Positions 14,268 through 21,314 of a stretch of DNA of 21,314 nt are shown here, in pieces. Numbering within the stretch: the stretch's first letter is position 1; each line of letters begins with the position of its first letter. Under the pieces are notes generated by a model, which saw nothing but the letters and a program-made list of their open reading frames with translations, was not told where the DNA came from and searched no databases. A program made the translations under genes and the position numbers. Location of the stretch: NCBI GenBank assembly GCA_001513395.1, contig LFTP01000140.1:1-21314 (forward strand). The letters run 5' to 3'. This stretch comes from Clostridia bacterium DTU080 (GTDB lineage Bacteria > Bacillota > Limnochordia > DTU080).

Positions 14268-14933
14268 TCAATCGGCCGCGGGGATATCATACAGCCTGGC
14301 AGAGGAGCCCAATACGGTGACTCGATCCCAGTAGTTCACCCGCTGGGCGATGTATGCCAGGTCTTTTTCCTGTTCGGGAGTCAGCAGTGTGGCGGCTACC
14401 CGTTCCGTCTCGTTGGCCATCACAACGAGACCCTCGATTAGTACAAAGTCCTTGGGGCTGACTTCCCATTCCAGTTTCGTTCGTTCGAAGACGACCATGA
14501 TCGGCATTCTTCGATCGGCATTGCCGTCGGTGTCGAGTAGATAGCCACCCAAGACTTGGTATTTGTGGGCATCTCCTTGAGGCATAAACGGGAGCACTTG
14601 TTCCACGAAGATCGGCAGCTGTATGCGGCGCCCGAGTTCATGAGAGATGTCTGTCCCTTGAGTGACGGGCGCGGTGATGATCTCCGACGGAGCGGATCCC
14701 TTCTCTTCGATCCTCTCCTCAATCCTTCCCAGGATAAAAGGCAGGTTGATGGCCATGCGGATCCCGAGGCCAAGTAGAAAGCTTGCCACGACGGTCAAGA
14801 CAACGACAAGCCATCGCGAGCGCTTCGGGGTAGCATCATCCGCTTGTTTGGTAGGCGGAGCGACCTTAGGCAGCTCCATCGTGTCCGCAATGAGACCGCC
14901 AAAGGCCTCTTCGCTTCGGTTCGAGTCACGCAT
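14268..14933 (-). CDS. Membrane-anchored hypothetical protein, 221 aa
   Basis: I do not recognise the family. The cytoplasmic N-terminus of about 38 residues is polar and ends in PKRSR. One membrane helix follows (WLVVVLTVVASFLLGLGI, residues about 41-58). The remaining 160 residues are presumably outside, with alternating beta-type segments (VLGGYLLDTDGNADRRMPIM, KDFVLIEGLVVMANETERV) and a C-terminal LYDIPAAD. GGAG nine bases before ATG 14933 is a fair ribosome site. The gene lies 33 bases downstream of the next small gene (14967-15290), likely the same transcript. No signal-peptide cleavage site or catalytic motif is visible. Confidence 0.75.
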   Translation of the reverse strand: MRDSNRSEEAFGGLIADTMELPKVAPPTKQADDATPKRSRWLVVVLTVVASFLLGLGIRMAINLPFILGRIEERIEEKGSAPSEIITAPVTQGTDISHELGRRIQLPIFVEQVLPFMPQGDAHKYQVLGGYLLDTDGNADRRMPIMVVFERTKLEWEVSPKDFVLIEGLVVMANETERVAATLLTPEQEKDLAYIAQRVNYWDRVTVLGSSARLYDIPAAD

Positions 14934-14966
14934 CAGTGCGATCTCCAGCTCCTGTTCTTGGTTGCC

Positions 14967-15290
14967 TCATGATTGTGCACGACGCTTCAGCAGTTGACGC
15001 TTGTGTCTCTTGCGTTCATTGACGAAGGCAAGCGCCTGTTCGGCAGCCCACTTACACAATGCTTCTTTGCTCGGATGCTCATACAACCACGTAGTGGCGA
15101 AGGTTTGATTGCGATGCCGCAGTTCGAGAAGGATACCTTCACGGTAGTAATGCAACGCCATCGGGGAGAAAGAGGCATTGGGTGGGTACTCGCCCAACTT
15201 CAGGATCTTTTCGGTCTCCTTCACGACGTCATCAAGGGTCCAGCTGCGCCATGCATCATAATAGGTTTCATCCGACATGCTAACAACCAT
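14967..15290 (-). CDS. Hypothetical protein, 107 aa
   Basis: No family recognised. It is soluble and helical, with many aromatics in the first half (YYDAWRSW, PMALHYYREG, WLYEHPSKEALCKW) and a strongly basic tail (NERKRHKRQLLKRRAQS) that could contact nucleic acid or ribosome. The start is ATG 15290 or, giving MSDETYYDAW, ATG 15278, which has GGATGG eight bases upstream; neither has a strong site. It precedes the membrane-anchored gene by 33 bases. Confidence 0.65.
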   Translation of the reverse strand: MVVSMSDETYYDAWRSWTLDDVVKETEKILKLGEYPPNASFSPMALHYYREGILLELRHRNQTFATTWLYEHPSKEALCKWAAEQALAFVNERKRHKRQLLKRRAQS

Positions 15291-15439
15291 CCGTTCTCAA
15301 GAGAGTCTGTATTCATAGAGTTAGGCGTTGGCGGTCCAACACCTGTTAAAATCATCGCTGCACTCTCCGGGCCGCTCAGGAGGGGACACATGATGAACTA
15401 CGGTTGCACATCGGCGGGACAAGTCCCTTCTCCAGTTGG

Positions 15440-15473
15440 AAAAAGAGCTACCGAAGCCGGCAGCTCTTTTTTT
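15440..15473 (-). terminator. Two-way terminator after the serine tRNAs
   Basis: AGAGCT-A-CCG / CGG-C-AGCTCT with an AAGC loop, flanked by A5 on the left and T8 on the right. It can therefore end transcription in both directions. It begins 3 bases past the encoded CCA of tRNA-Ser(GGA) on the minus strand. Confidence 0.8.
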
Positions 15474-15475
15474 AC

Positions 15476-15565
15476 TGGCGGAGGAGGAGGGATTCGAACC
15501 CTCGTCACCCGTTAGGGTGGCACGATTTCCAGTCGTGTGCGCTAGGCCAACTACGCGACTCCTCC
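15476..15565 (-). tRNA. tRNA-Ser (GGA)
   Basis: 90 bases with encoded CCA. Acceptor GGAGGAG / CTCCTCC, anticodon loop CTGGAAA giving anticodon GGA (reads UCC and UCU). It has a long variable arm (ACCCTAACGGGTGA) as in all class II serine tRNAs, and the T arm GAGGG-TTCGAAT-CCCTC. It is the second of two tandem serine tRNAs and is directly followed by a terminator. Confidence 0.96.
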
Positions 15566-15639
15566 ACAAACGGTCTCAGACAACGTTATATACGTATTGC
15601 ACGTTTGATGCAAGGTACAACCCTACCTGAAGAAAAAGG

Positions 15640-15730
<91 letters not shown>

Positions 15731-15755
15731 GAGTCACCATTACTTGCAAGTGTGC

Positions 15756-16217
15756 CTATCTAAGTCGCCTGAAGAAGCGGCGCATCAGGTCAGCGCATTC
15801 CGCGGCCAGCACGCCTTCCTGAATAACGACCTGATGATTGAGACGTGTATCCTCCAAAGAACGATAAAGTGATCTGACTGCACCCGCCTTAGGATCATCA
15901 GCCCCGTATACAAGGCGATCGATCCGGCCGAGGATGATGGCTCCGGCACACATCAGGCAGGGCTCAATTGTAACATAAAGCGTGCAACCCGTCAATCGCC
16001 AGGCAGAGAGCCGTTGCGCGGCTTGGCGGATGGCAATGATCTCGGCGTGAGCAGTGGGGTCGGCCCAGGTTTCCCGCATGTTGTGACCTCGACCGACGAT
16101 GCAGCCATCTTTTTCCACAATCGCCCCCACCGGGACCTCGCCCTTATTGAAGGCGATCATAGCCTCAGCCAGCGCCTCTCGCATGAAATGGATGTCGCGC
16201 CGGCACTGTTCATCCAC
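15756..16217 (-). CDS. tadA: tRNA-specific adenosine deaminase
   Basis: 153 residues, full length. It deaminates adenosine 34 of tRNA-Arg(ACG) to inosine. Zinc site and catalysis: HAE at residues 57-59 (His57 ligand, Glu59 proton shuttle) and PCLMC at 86-90 (Cys87 and Cys90 ligands). GEVPVGAI, RGHN and the WRLTGCTLYVTIEPC stretch are typical of TadA as opposed to free-nucleoside deaminases. GTG 16217 fits the family N-terminus. GGGAGG is upstream, 11-12 bases away, with an out-of-frame ATG (16225) between them. In Bacillus subtilis tadA also lies just before the SRP RNA and dnaX, though there in the same direction. Confidence 0.95.
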   Translation of the reverse strand: MDEQCRRDIHFMREALAEAMIAFNKGEVPVGAIVEKDGCIVGRGHNMRETWADPTAHAEIIAIRQAAQRLSAWRLTGCTLYVTIEPCLMCAGAIILGRIDRLVYGADDPKAGAVRSLYRSLEDTRLNHQVVIQEGVLAAECADLMRRFFRRLR

Positions 16218-16252
16218 CGAGCCATTGACCTCCCAGTGAATCTTACAATGGC

Positions 16253-16281
16253 ATTATACCATAGAAAGGACCTGATTCAGG
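16253..16281 (-). promoter_or_regulatory. Candidate promoter of tadA
   Basis: On the minus strand a perfect -10 TATAAT (16258-16253), 36 bases from the tadA start codon, with only a poor -35 (CCTGAA) 17 bases upstream. It lies just at the stop codon of the preceding gene. Confidence 0.5.
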
Positions 16282-16486
16282 GACGGTTGCTACGTTTTTT
16301 TCTGCGTCTGCGGACCTCGTCTTCGATGTCATCCGGATTGTCTGTGGCGATGAGCGAATCAGAATCACCGGGTGCCAAAGGTGCGGCAAACTCTGTGTCG
16401 TCGGGATTATCAAAGGGTGCAAAGAGGCTAATGTCACCGGGCTTCGACAAATTCTTGCGTTGACTCTTTCTTATACTTCGGCGCAT
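16277..16486 (-). CDS. Small charged hypothetical protein, 69 aa
   Basis: The start ATG 16486 is preceded by AAAGGAGATC, a very good ribosome site, which is the main reason to call it. The N-terminus is strongly basic (MRRSIRKSQRKNLSK). The middle is acidic, with a doubled motif (FDNPDDTEF and TDNPDDIED), and the C-terminus is basic again (VRRRRKKRSNRP). It looks largely disordered and could bind RNA, DNA or the ribosome. No family recognised. It lies 51 bases after the 16538-17011 gene and just before the tadA promoter. Confidence 0.6.
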   Translation of the reverse strand: MRRSIRKSQRKNLSKPGDISLFAPFDNPDDTEFAAPLAPGDSDSLIATDNPDDIEDEVRRRRKKRSNRP

Positions 16487-16537
16487 GATCGATCTCCTTT
16501 CTCGAATACCCATTGACTTAACGATCGGTGAACTGGC

Positions 16538-17011
16538 TCATGCGGCGGATGCCGGTATGTAACGAGAACGCTGCGTGTCGAACACCGACTGCAAACGTTC
16601 AAGCGCCCGGAGGGTCTTGGAAAGTGACCGCAGCTCGGCGTAGCGCACGGCATCGTTCCAGAGGGCATCGCCGCGATGAAGCGAGAGTTCGTCCCACGAA
16701 TGCTCTTTGTACAGTTTCGGGATCTGGGCCCGGAAAACGCTCCACTGATTGCGCCCGTCGCGTATCAGACGTATGGCCGTCGGCCAGTCGTTATTGGCGA
16801 GAGCATGACGCGCGTTGCCGAGAGTGCTTCGTAGGTCACTTATCTGCAGCGGTTCGCGGTGAACGAAAGCTGCGTCGAAGGTGACCACATGGCCTTGGGG
16901 CCAGACAGATCGGGCCAGATCCGCGACAACAGCCAGCATGGATCCTGACAGGAGTGAAAGGCAAAGCAAGACCGGTATTGAAAGATGTCTTCTCCATGTG
17001 TGCAGTGACAA
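16538..17011 (-). CDS. Exported or membrane-anchored hypothetical protein (DUF4363-like)
   Basis: 157 residues beginning with TTG 17011; AAGGGG is about 9 bases upstream. The N-terminus is a signal or anchor segment (IPVLLCLSLLSGSMLAVVADL). The rest is helical, with HALANNDWPTAIRLIRDGRNQW, an acidic/histidine helix (EHSWDELSLHRGD) and ELRSLSKTLRALERLQSVF. The spacing of NDW..A, W and the later helices resembles the DUF4363 family of Bacillota, whose function is not known. That assignment is from memory of the pattern and is tentative. Likely transcribed with the small gene downstream. Confidence 0.65.
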   Translation of the reverse strand: MSLHTWRRHLSIPVLLCLSLLSGSMLAVVADLARSVWPQGHVVTFDAAFVHREPLQISDLRSTLGNARHALANNDWPTAIRLIRDGRNQWSVFRAQIPKLYKEHSWDELSLHRGDALWNDAVRYAELRSLSKTLRALERLQSVFDTQRSRYIPASAA

Positions 17012-17414
17012 GTCACGACCCCTTGTTCGTCAACAAAAGACTCTCACGAGATAGCCTTTCCCGGACGCCCGTGAACATATGTGGTTGAAGATGTTGGGGT
17101 ATCGGCGACAAAAGGTTTGTGGATGCGGCCGCGTTGCAACAAGAGGCGGCGCGGTCGGTTTGATGTGCGGAGGATTTCGGTAATCAGAGTCGGTGAGCCG
17201 AAATAATGAAAAACAGTCAGTCCTGAATGCAGTCTCGGGGGAGATCCGGAAGGGAACCGGGATTTCTTGGCGGACGGTATTCCTCGTTGAGACAGGTTCT
17301 CCCGGGAGAGATAAAACGGGTTCTCGGAATGGTGACACGTCAGAAGGTAGGGAAATAGCACCACGGTGTTAATAATGAACCATACAAATCATCCTATTTT
17401 AGCTGCCGGAGCTG
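17012..17414. other. Intergenic region without a supported gene
   Basis: Two overlapping minus-strand frames of about 100 codons lack ribosome sites, start with GTG and have no recognisable features, so I do not call them. A 12-base perfect palindrome TCTCCCGGGAGA lies at 17298-17309 and a short CACCACGGTG palindrome near 17360. No promoter for the minus-strand gene was identified. Confidence 0.5.
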
Positions 17415-17443
17415 TTGACTTGTGGAAGGAAGTCCTGTAGAAT
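17415..17443 (+). promoter_or_regulatory. Promoter of the SRP RNA
   Basis: TTGACT (17415-17420), a spacer of exactly 17, then TAGAAT (17438-17443). Transcription would begin around 17450, about 30 bases before the mature SRP RNA. Confidence 0.75.
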
Positions 17444-17477
17444 CGTGACACAGCCTGATTGACGATGGTCGGAAGTT

Positions 17478-17748
17478 TTGCCGTGCTAGGCGGGGAGATA
17501 GCGGTGCCCTGTACCCGCAATCCGCTATAGCGGGGCCGAAGTCCTGCCCGAGGGTGTCCGCCTTCGGGGTCCGGCTTCAGTTAGACGACGTTGAGGATTG
17601 GGTCTTGCGCAACAAGAGGCTACGAACCCCGTCAGGTCCGGAAGGAAGCAGCGGTAAGTAGTTGTCTTGGGTGCCGCAAGGGCGCCTGGTCTGAGTTGGC
17701 TGCTGAAGAATCGCCCGAGGGTTCCATTCGACGGCAGGTGCACGGCAA
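17478..17748 (+). ncRNA. ffs: Signal recognition particle RNA, long Bacillus type (scRNA)
   Basis: RNA core of the signal recognition particle, which binds Ffh and targets nascent membrane proteins. The universal domain IV loop GTCAGGTCCGGAAGGAAGCA is at 17631-17650. The 5' Alu part TGCTAGGCGGGGAGATAGCG, then TGCCCTGTACCCGCAATCCG, matches the Bacillus scRNA layout. The ends close with TTGCCGTGC / GCACGGCAA. Length about 270, as in other Bacillota and unlike the short proteobacterial 4.5S form. It lies directly upstream of dnaX, as in Bacillus. Confidence 0.95.
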
Positions 17749-17936
17749 GTTTTGGGTCTATGCGAGCGAGGGTGCGCATAGACCTCTTTGTTTCTCGGGG
17801 GTCCGAAACGGACCGTCAAGAGGCGGAGGGTTCGCGCGTCATATCACGAAGACCCGTGGGTTGGTCGTCGCCGGCACAGGAGATAGCTAACCGGGTGCAG
17901 AAATTGGTCAGCAGACTATATGCGGGGTGGCAACAG

Positions 17937-19697
17937 ATGGCGTATCTTTCGCTCTACCGTAAGTGGCGGCCTCAAGTCTTTTCACAGGTCGTCGGCCAGG
18001 AACATATTGTACGTACGCTGACTAATGCCCTAAGCACAGGTCGCGTGGCCCATGCTTATTTGTTTTCCGGTCCGAGAGGCACGGGTAAGACCACCTTTGC
18101 CCGGTTATTGGCTAAGGGCTTGAATTGCGAACACGGCCCCACTGCAACCCCGTGTGACGAATGCGACAACTGTGTGCAGATTGCGCGGGGATCCGCCGTT
18201 GACGTCTTGGAAATCGACGGCGCCTCCAACCGCGGTATCGATGAGATTCGCGAACTGCGTGATCGCGTTAGGTATGCTCCGGCCAGCGGGCGCTATAAGG
18301 TCTATATAATCGATGAAGTGCACATGTTGACGAATGAGGCCTTTAACGCGTTGCTCAAGGTGCTGGAGGAACCGCCAAGTCACATTGTCTTTGTTTTCGC
18401 CACCACCGAGGCTCACAAAGTGCCCGGCACCATACTGTCTCGGTGTCAGAAGTTTGACTTTCGGCGCTTCAGTCACGGACAGCTGACGGAACATCTCAAG
18501 CACGTGGCAGAGGCAGAAAAGGTGGAAGCGGAACTACAGGCTATTGCGCTCATCGCGCGCCATGCCGAGGGCAGCATGCGTGATGCTTTGGCCATCATGG
18601 ATCAATGCTTGGCGGCGCAACCCGGAAAACTCGATGTGGCTACGGTCACCGAGGTTTTGGGAATTGTGCGGCGTGAAGCCCTTATCGAACTGGTGGGCTA
18701 CATTCTCCAGGGAGACTTGAGCGGAGCGATTCATCTGACAAATGCCTTGCTGGATCAGGGCGTGGAAATCAAACAGTTGGCACGCGATTTGACTGCCTAT
18801 GCACGCGATCTAGTCTTGTTAAAGGCGGCTCCCACGGTTCCGCTGGTCATTGCAGATGAGACGGAGCGGGAAACCATGAAAGAACAGGTCGCCCGTTGCA
18901 GTCTCGATCAGCTGCTGAACGTGGTGGATGCCCTTACTTCGGTGGAGGCGGCGTTGCGGTGGTCCACCAGTCCGGCTATGGCCATGGAGATCGCTATGGC
19001 GAAGGCGGTGGGCGGCAGTAAGCTTCAGGCCGGAGAAGACGGGACTGATGCTGACGCTGAAGTGAAACGTCTGGAAAAACGTCTTGCGGATCTTGAGCAG
19101 TATGTGCGACGTCTTTCATCGGAGTCGCGGCCCGTTCAAACGGGACCGGTGCGAGCAGAGCGTGCCCCCGTTTCTGAAATAAGGGCCGCCTCATCCCGTT
19201 CTTCCGCGAAACGCGAAGCTACTTCGCCCCAACAGACTGCGGCAGCCGGTGATGAGTTGGCACAGTTGAGACTGAAATGGCCGAACGTATTGGCCTTGCT
19301 TAAGGAAGAACGTCTGATCTCCACGGAAGCTTTCTTGCGGGAAGGCACACCCGTGGCGATAAAAGGAAATCAGGTGGTTATTTGTTTTGCCGCCAGACAT
19401 AGATTTCACCAGACTAATGTTGAAGACCCCCGCCACAAGGCAGCAATAGAAAAGGCGATCTCCAGGGTTCTTGGAAGGTCTGTGAGTATTGCCACGATTA
19501 TCGGTGATCCGTCGGCGGAACCAGCCGAACCGCAGCCGGAGGAGAGTCCGCCCGCGGAGGAGGAACTCCCTTCACAGGACGTGGATATCATGCGGTTTCC
19601 GAGTGTGGCAAAAGCGGTCAAGTACTTGGACGGCCAAGTCAGGTTGGTAGATACGAGTATGGCATCTGAAGATGACCAGGTCTTGCCGGGAGGATGA
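17937..19697 (+). CDS. dnaX: DNA polymerase III subunits gamma/tau
   Basis: 586 residues. ATPase of the clamp-loader complex that places the sliding clamp at primers. Walker A GPRGTGKT (45-52); zinc module Cys64, Cys73, Cys76, Cys79 (CDECDNC); Walker B IIDEVHM (DEVH 126-129); sensor 1 ATTEAHK; SRC arginine-finger motif (168-170). The C-terminal third is charged and low in complexity, followed by a small domain, consistent with tau. I saw no A-run of the kind used for frameshifting to gamma. Start ATG 17937 begins the conserved MAYLSLYRKWRP, with GGGGTGG just upstream. The frame is open further upstream only because it crosses the SRP RNA. Confidence 0.97.
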   Translation: MAYLSLYRKWRPQVFSQVVGQEHIVRTLTNALSTGRVAHAYLFSGPRGTGKTTFARLLAKGLNCEHGPTATPCDECDNCVQIARGSAVDVLEIDGASNRGIDEIRELRDRVRYAPASGRYKVYIIDEVHMLTNEAFNALLKVLEEPPSHIVFVFATTEAHKVPGTILSRCQKFDFRRFSHGQLTEHLKHVAEAEKVEAELQAIALIARHAEGSMRDALAIMDQCLAAQPGKLDVATVTEVLGIVRREALIELVGYILQGDLSGAIHLTNALLDQGVEIKQLARDLTAYARDLVLLKAAPTVPLVIADETERETMKEQVARCSLDQLLNVVDALTSVEAALRWSTSPAMAMEIAMAKAVGGSKLQAGEDGTDADAEVKRLEKRLADLEQYVRRLSSESRPVQTGPVRAERAPVSEIRAASSRSSAKREATSPQQTAAAGDELAQLRLKWPNVLALLKEERLISTEAFLREGTPVAIKGNQVVICFAARHRFHQTNVEDPRHKAAIEKAISRVLGRSVSIATIIGDPSAEPAEPQPEESPPAEEELPSQDVDIMRFPSVAKAVKYLDGQVRLVDTSMASEDDQVLPGG

Positions 19698-19704
19698 GCC
19701 AGAG

Positions 19705-20028
19705 ATGATGAACATGCAAAAGATAATGAAACAGGTGCAAAAAATGCAAGCCCGAATGGCCCAAGTGCAGGAGGAACTGGCGAATAAGACGGTTGAGGCC
19801 AGCGCTGGCGGAGGCGTAGTACGCGTTGTTGTCACGGGCCAACAGGAAGTTAAGGAAGTCCACATCGATCCGGCCGTAGTGGATGTCAACGATATCGAGA
19901 TGCTAGAGGATCTGGTTATGCTCGCCGTGAATGAAGGTCTGCGGCTTTCGCAGGAAATGGCGGCCGAAGAGATGGCTAAAGTGGCCGGCAACATTAACAT
20001 TCCCGGACTTCCCGGAGGGCTCTTCTGA
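19705..20028 (+). CDS. ebfC: Nucleoid-associated protein, YbaB/EbfC family
   Basis: 107 residues. Small DNA-binding dimer that in studied bacteria coats the nucleoid and is nearly always encoded between dnaX and recR. An N-terminal coiled helix (KIMKQVQKMQARMAQVQEEL) is followed by the core EASAGGGVVRVVVTGQQEVKE and a C-terminal GNINIPGLPGGLF. Of the adjacent ATGs, 19705 was chosen; GGGAGG lies 11 bases upstream inside the dnaX end. It starts 7 bases after the dnaX stop codon and ends 2 bases before recR. Confidence 0.95.
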   Translation: MMNMQKIMKQVQKMQARMAQVQEELANKTVEASAGGGVVRVVVTGQQEVKEVHIDPAVVDVNDIEMLEDLVMLAVNEGLRLSQEMAAEEMAKVAGNINIPGLPGGLF

Positions 20029-20030
20029 GC

Positions 20031-20630
20031 ATGTACACGTATGCAAGGCCGATTGCCCGGCTAATTGAAGAGTTGGGCAGACTGCCCGGAATAGGCCCCA
20101 AGACGGCGCAGCGTCTCGCCTTTCACGTGGTTAGCGGAAGTGTTGAACGGGCTCGCAGTTTGGCCCAGGCCATCATCGAGGCCAAGGAGAACACCGTCTA
20201 TTGCTCCGTGTGCTGCAATATTACAGACGTGGACCCCTGTCGCGTTTGTACGGCACCTGACAGAGATCCAAGCATTTTGTGTGTAGTGGAACAGCCTCGT
20301 GATGTGGTGGCGGTGGAACGCACCCACGAATTCAAGGGGCGTTACCATGTGCTTCACGGGGCCATATCGCCCATGGAAGGTATCGGGCCTTCGCAGTTGC
20401 GGATCAAGGAGTTGCTTTCCCGTTGCAAAGACGGCCAAGTCAAGGAGATCGTGATCGCTACGGACCCTGATCCAGAAGGCGAGGCGACGGCGCTTTATCT
20501 GGCCCGTCTTCTTAAACCTTTGGGCATTCGTATTACGCGTATGGCCCATGGCATGCCGGTAGGCGGCGATTTGGAGTACGTTGATGAGGTAACCTTGGCT
20601 CGGGCTTTAGAGGGACGGCGGGAGTTGTAA
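20031..20630 (+). CDS. recR: Recombination protein RecR
   Basis: 199 residues, standard length. With RecF and RecO it loads RecA on gapped DNA. N-terminal helix-hairpin-helix (LGRLPGIGPKTAQRLAFH); zinc finger Cys58, Cys61, Cys70, Cys73; Toprim domain from about residue 81 with VVEQPRDV and the ATDPDPEGEATALYLARLL core; C-terminal GGDLEYVDEVTLARALEGR. ATG 20031 is 2 bases after the ebfC stop codon, so translation is probably coupled. Confidence 0.97.
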   Translation: MYTYARPIARLIEELGRLPGIGPKTAQRLAFHVVSGSVERARSLAQAIIEAKENTVYCSVCCNITDVDPCRVCTAPDRDPSILCVVEQPRDVVAVERTHEFKGRYHVLHGAISPMEGIGPSQLRIKELLSRCKDGQVKEIVIATDPDPEGEATALYLARLLKPLGIRITRMAHGMPVGGDLEYVDEVTLARALEGRREL

Positions 20631-20731
20631 AGTAGTCGACCGTTATTGGAATATCCGTCAGCCTCCGTGCCTATAATGCAACTGGGCACGTGCCTTGCCC
20701 ATGGTCAATCGAGCGCGGGAGGCAGACACGC

Positions 20732-21043
20732 ATGGCCAAGTTCTGGTCTTACCTCTTAGAGGTGCTCTCCAACCAGTTTATTGTCGACGATGCAGGTGCG
20801 CGGTCGAAACGGGCGCCTGAACTTGATCTGCAAGAGGCGGTTGAACGGGCCAGAATCGATTGGCTGCAAGCGCGCTCATATTTCGACAATGTGACCGATC
20901 CGGACCTGATAGACCACGCGATCTTTTGTGTGAAAGCTGCGGAGAGGAAGTACGTCTATCTGCTTAAGAAGGCGCAATCCGAGGGTTTGAACATGAGTAG
21001 TCCTATGACTGCGGAAAAAGGGTTGATATCTAAGCTACCTTGA
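20732..21043 (+). CDS. DUF2508 (YaaL-like) protein
   Basis: 103 residues. Small soluble helical protein; the block EAVERARIDWLQARSYFDNV..PDLIDHAIF..KAAERKYVYLLKKA is the DUF2508 pattern. Its function is not established, but in Bacillota the gene regularly follows recR. GGGAGG lies about 10 bases before ATG 20732. A TATAAT at 20672-20677 without a good -35 could give it a separate promoter; otherwise it is the last gene of the dnaX operon. In Bacillus the next gene is bofA, which is absent here. Confidence 0.85.
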   Translation: MAKFWSYLLEVLSNQFIVDDAGARSKRAPELDLQEAVERARIDWLQARSYFDNVTDPDLIDHAIFCVKAAERKYVYLLKKAQSEGLNMSSPMTAEKGLISKLP

Positions 21044-21078
21044 AAGTTGCGACAATCACCCGAGGCGAATATCGGGTA

Positions 21079-21106
21079 TTGCGTTTTCTCAGAAGCAGGC
21101 TATAAT
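21079..21106 (+). promoter_or_regulatory. Upstream promoter P1 of the downstream operon
   Basis: TTGCGT (21079-21084), spacer 16, then TATAAT (21101-21106). Weak -35 with a perfect -10, 64 bases before the -10 of a second, stronger promoter. Confidence 0.55.
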
Positions 21107-21146
21107 AGCATCGTGCGCAGGGGCCGGCCCGAGCAGAGCCAGGCCC

Positions 21147-21175
21147 TTGACATGCCCGGAAAGCCATGTTACAAT
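21147..21175 (+). promoter_or_regulatory. Strong promoter P2 of the downstream operon
   Basis: TTGACA (21147-21152), spacer of exactly 17, then TACAAT (21170-21175). The two promoters in tandem and the absence of an open frame behind them fit a stable-RNA operon. Confidence 0.85.
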
Positions 21176-21314
21176 GCACGAGCCCGCTGGGGAAAACAGC
21201 TCAACGGGCGCTGGTTCCGGTCCTTGACAACTGAACAGCGTATGAGGGTAGAAAGCAAGTGCAAGAGACGTTGACCGAGAGGTTGGCGTTGACTTGCGAA
21301 GATGAACGCTTCTT
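21176..21314 (+). other. Probable leader of an rRNA operon
   Basis: No coding frame with a ribosome site is visible. The phrase CCTTGACAACTGAACAGCG at 21221-21239 resembles the conserved leader sequence found before rRNA genes of Bacillota. In Bacillus subtilis an rRNA operon follows this gene cluster. The 16S gene itself is not inside the window. Confidence 0.5.

Noticed and set aside
17030..17364. Two overlapping minus-strand frames of about 100 codons
   Set aside because: GTG starts without ribosome sites, no recognisable features, and overlapping in two frames.
17355..17372. Further copy of the element end block (AGCACCACGGTG)
   Set aside because: Only about ten bases match and no other block of the element is nearby.
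17667..17936. 90-codon N-terminal extension of dnaX
   Set aside because: It overlaps the SRP RNA, and the conserved MAYLSLYRKWRP N-terminus begins at 17937.
20646..20677. Promoter before the DUF2508 gene
   Set aside because: TATAAT is perfect, but the nearest -35-like TTGGAA is 20 bases away and no extended -10 is present; kept only as a remark.

Overview
The window looks like a piece of a Bacillota (Firmicutes) chromosome of moderately high GC. Evidence: a leucine T-box leader in front of leuS, a long Bacillus-type SRP RNA directly upstream of dnaX, strong AGGAGG-type ribosome binding sites, and the gene order tadA / SRP RNA / dnaX / ebfC / recR / yaaL-like / probable rRNA operon, which is the oriC-proximal order of Bacillus subtilis. 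I cannot name a genus.

Layout. 1-2000: a membrane-anchored protein with four DUF4340-type repeats (minus). 2264-3741: an amino-acid ABC transporter pair, binding protein and permease, without an ATPase gene. 3834-4676: an unknown gene and a small acidic-tailed HTH protein (minus). 4711-5318: no intact gene; it holds a decayed IscB 3' end and a cluster of DnaA-box-like sequences whose arms can form two mutually exclusive hairpins. 5319-7330: coaBC and coaX, two coenzyme A synthesis genes, tail to tail. 7357-8600: a longer decayed iscB gene. 8648-11681: leuS with T-box leader and promoter (minus). 12261-13278: a DNA-3-methyladenine glycosylase and a GloA-like VOC protein (plus). 13457-15290: small unknown genes, one broken by an in-frame amber stop, plus an inverted pair of short repeats. 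15476-17011: two serine tRNAs, tadA and two small unknown genes (minus). 17415-21043: SRP RNA, dnaX, ebfC, recR and a DUF2508/YaaL-like gene (plus). 21079-21314: tandem strong promoters and a leader that probably belongs to an rRNA operon starting just outside the window.

How the genes relate. dnaX, ebfC and recR form a tight replication and repair operon, and the SRP RNA in front has its own promoter. leuS should be induced by uncharged leucyl-tRNA through its T-box. coaBC and coaX perform different steps of the same cofactor pathway but are transcribed toward each other.

The most unusual content is a fossil mobile system. There are two IscB-type (RuvC/HNH, Cas9-ancestor family) gene remnants and a dispersed element of about 100 bases that matches the sequence around and beyond the iscB stop codon. 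It occurs in at least five places, one of them inside the leuS leader and two as an inverted pair. A small hairpin in the element is kept while its bases change. No intact IscB, transposase or CRISPR array is present, so this is a relic and not a working system.
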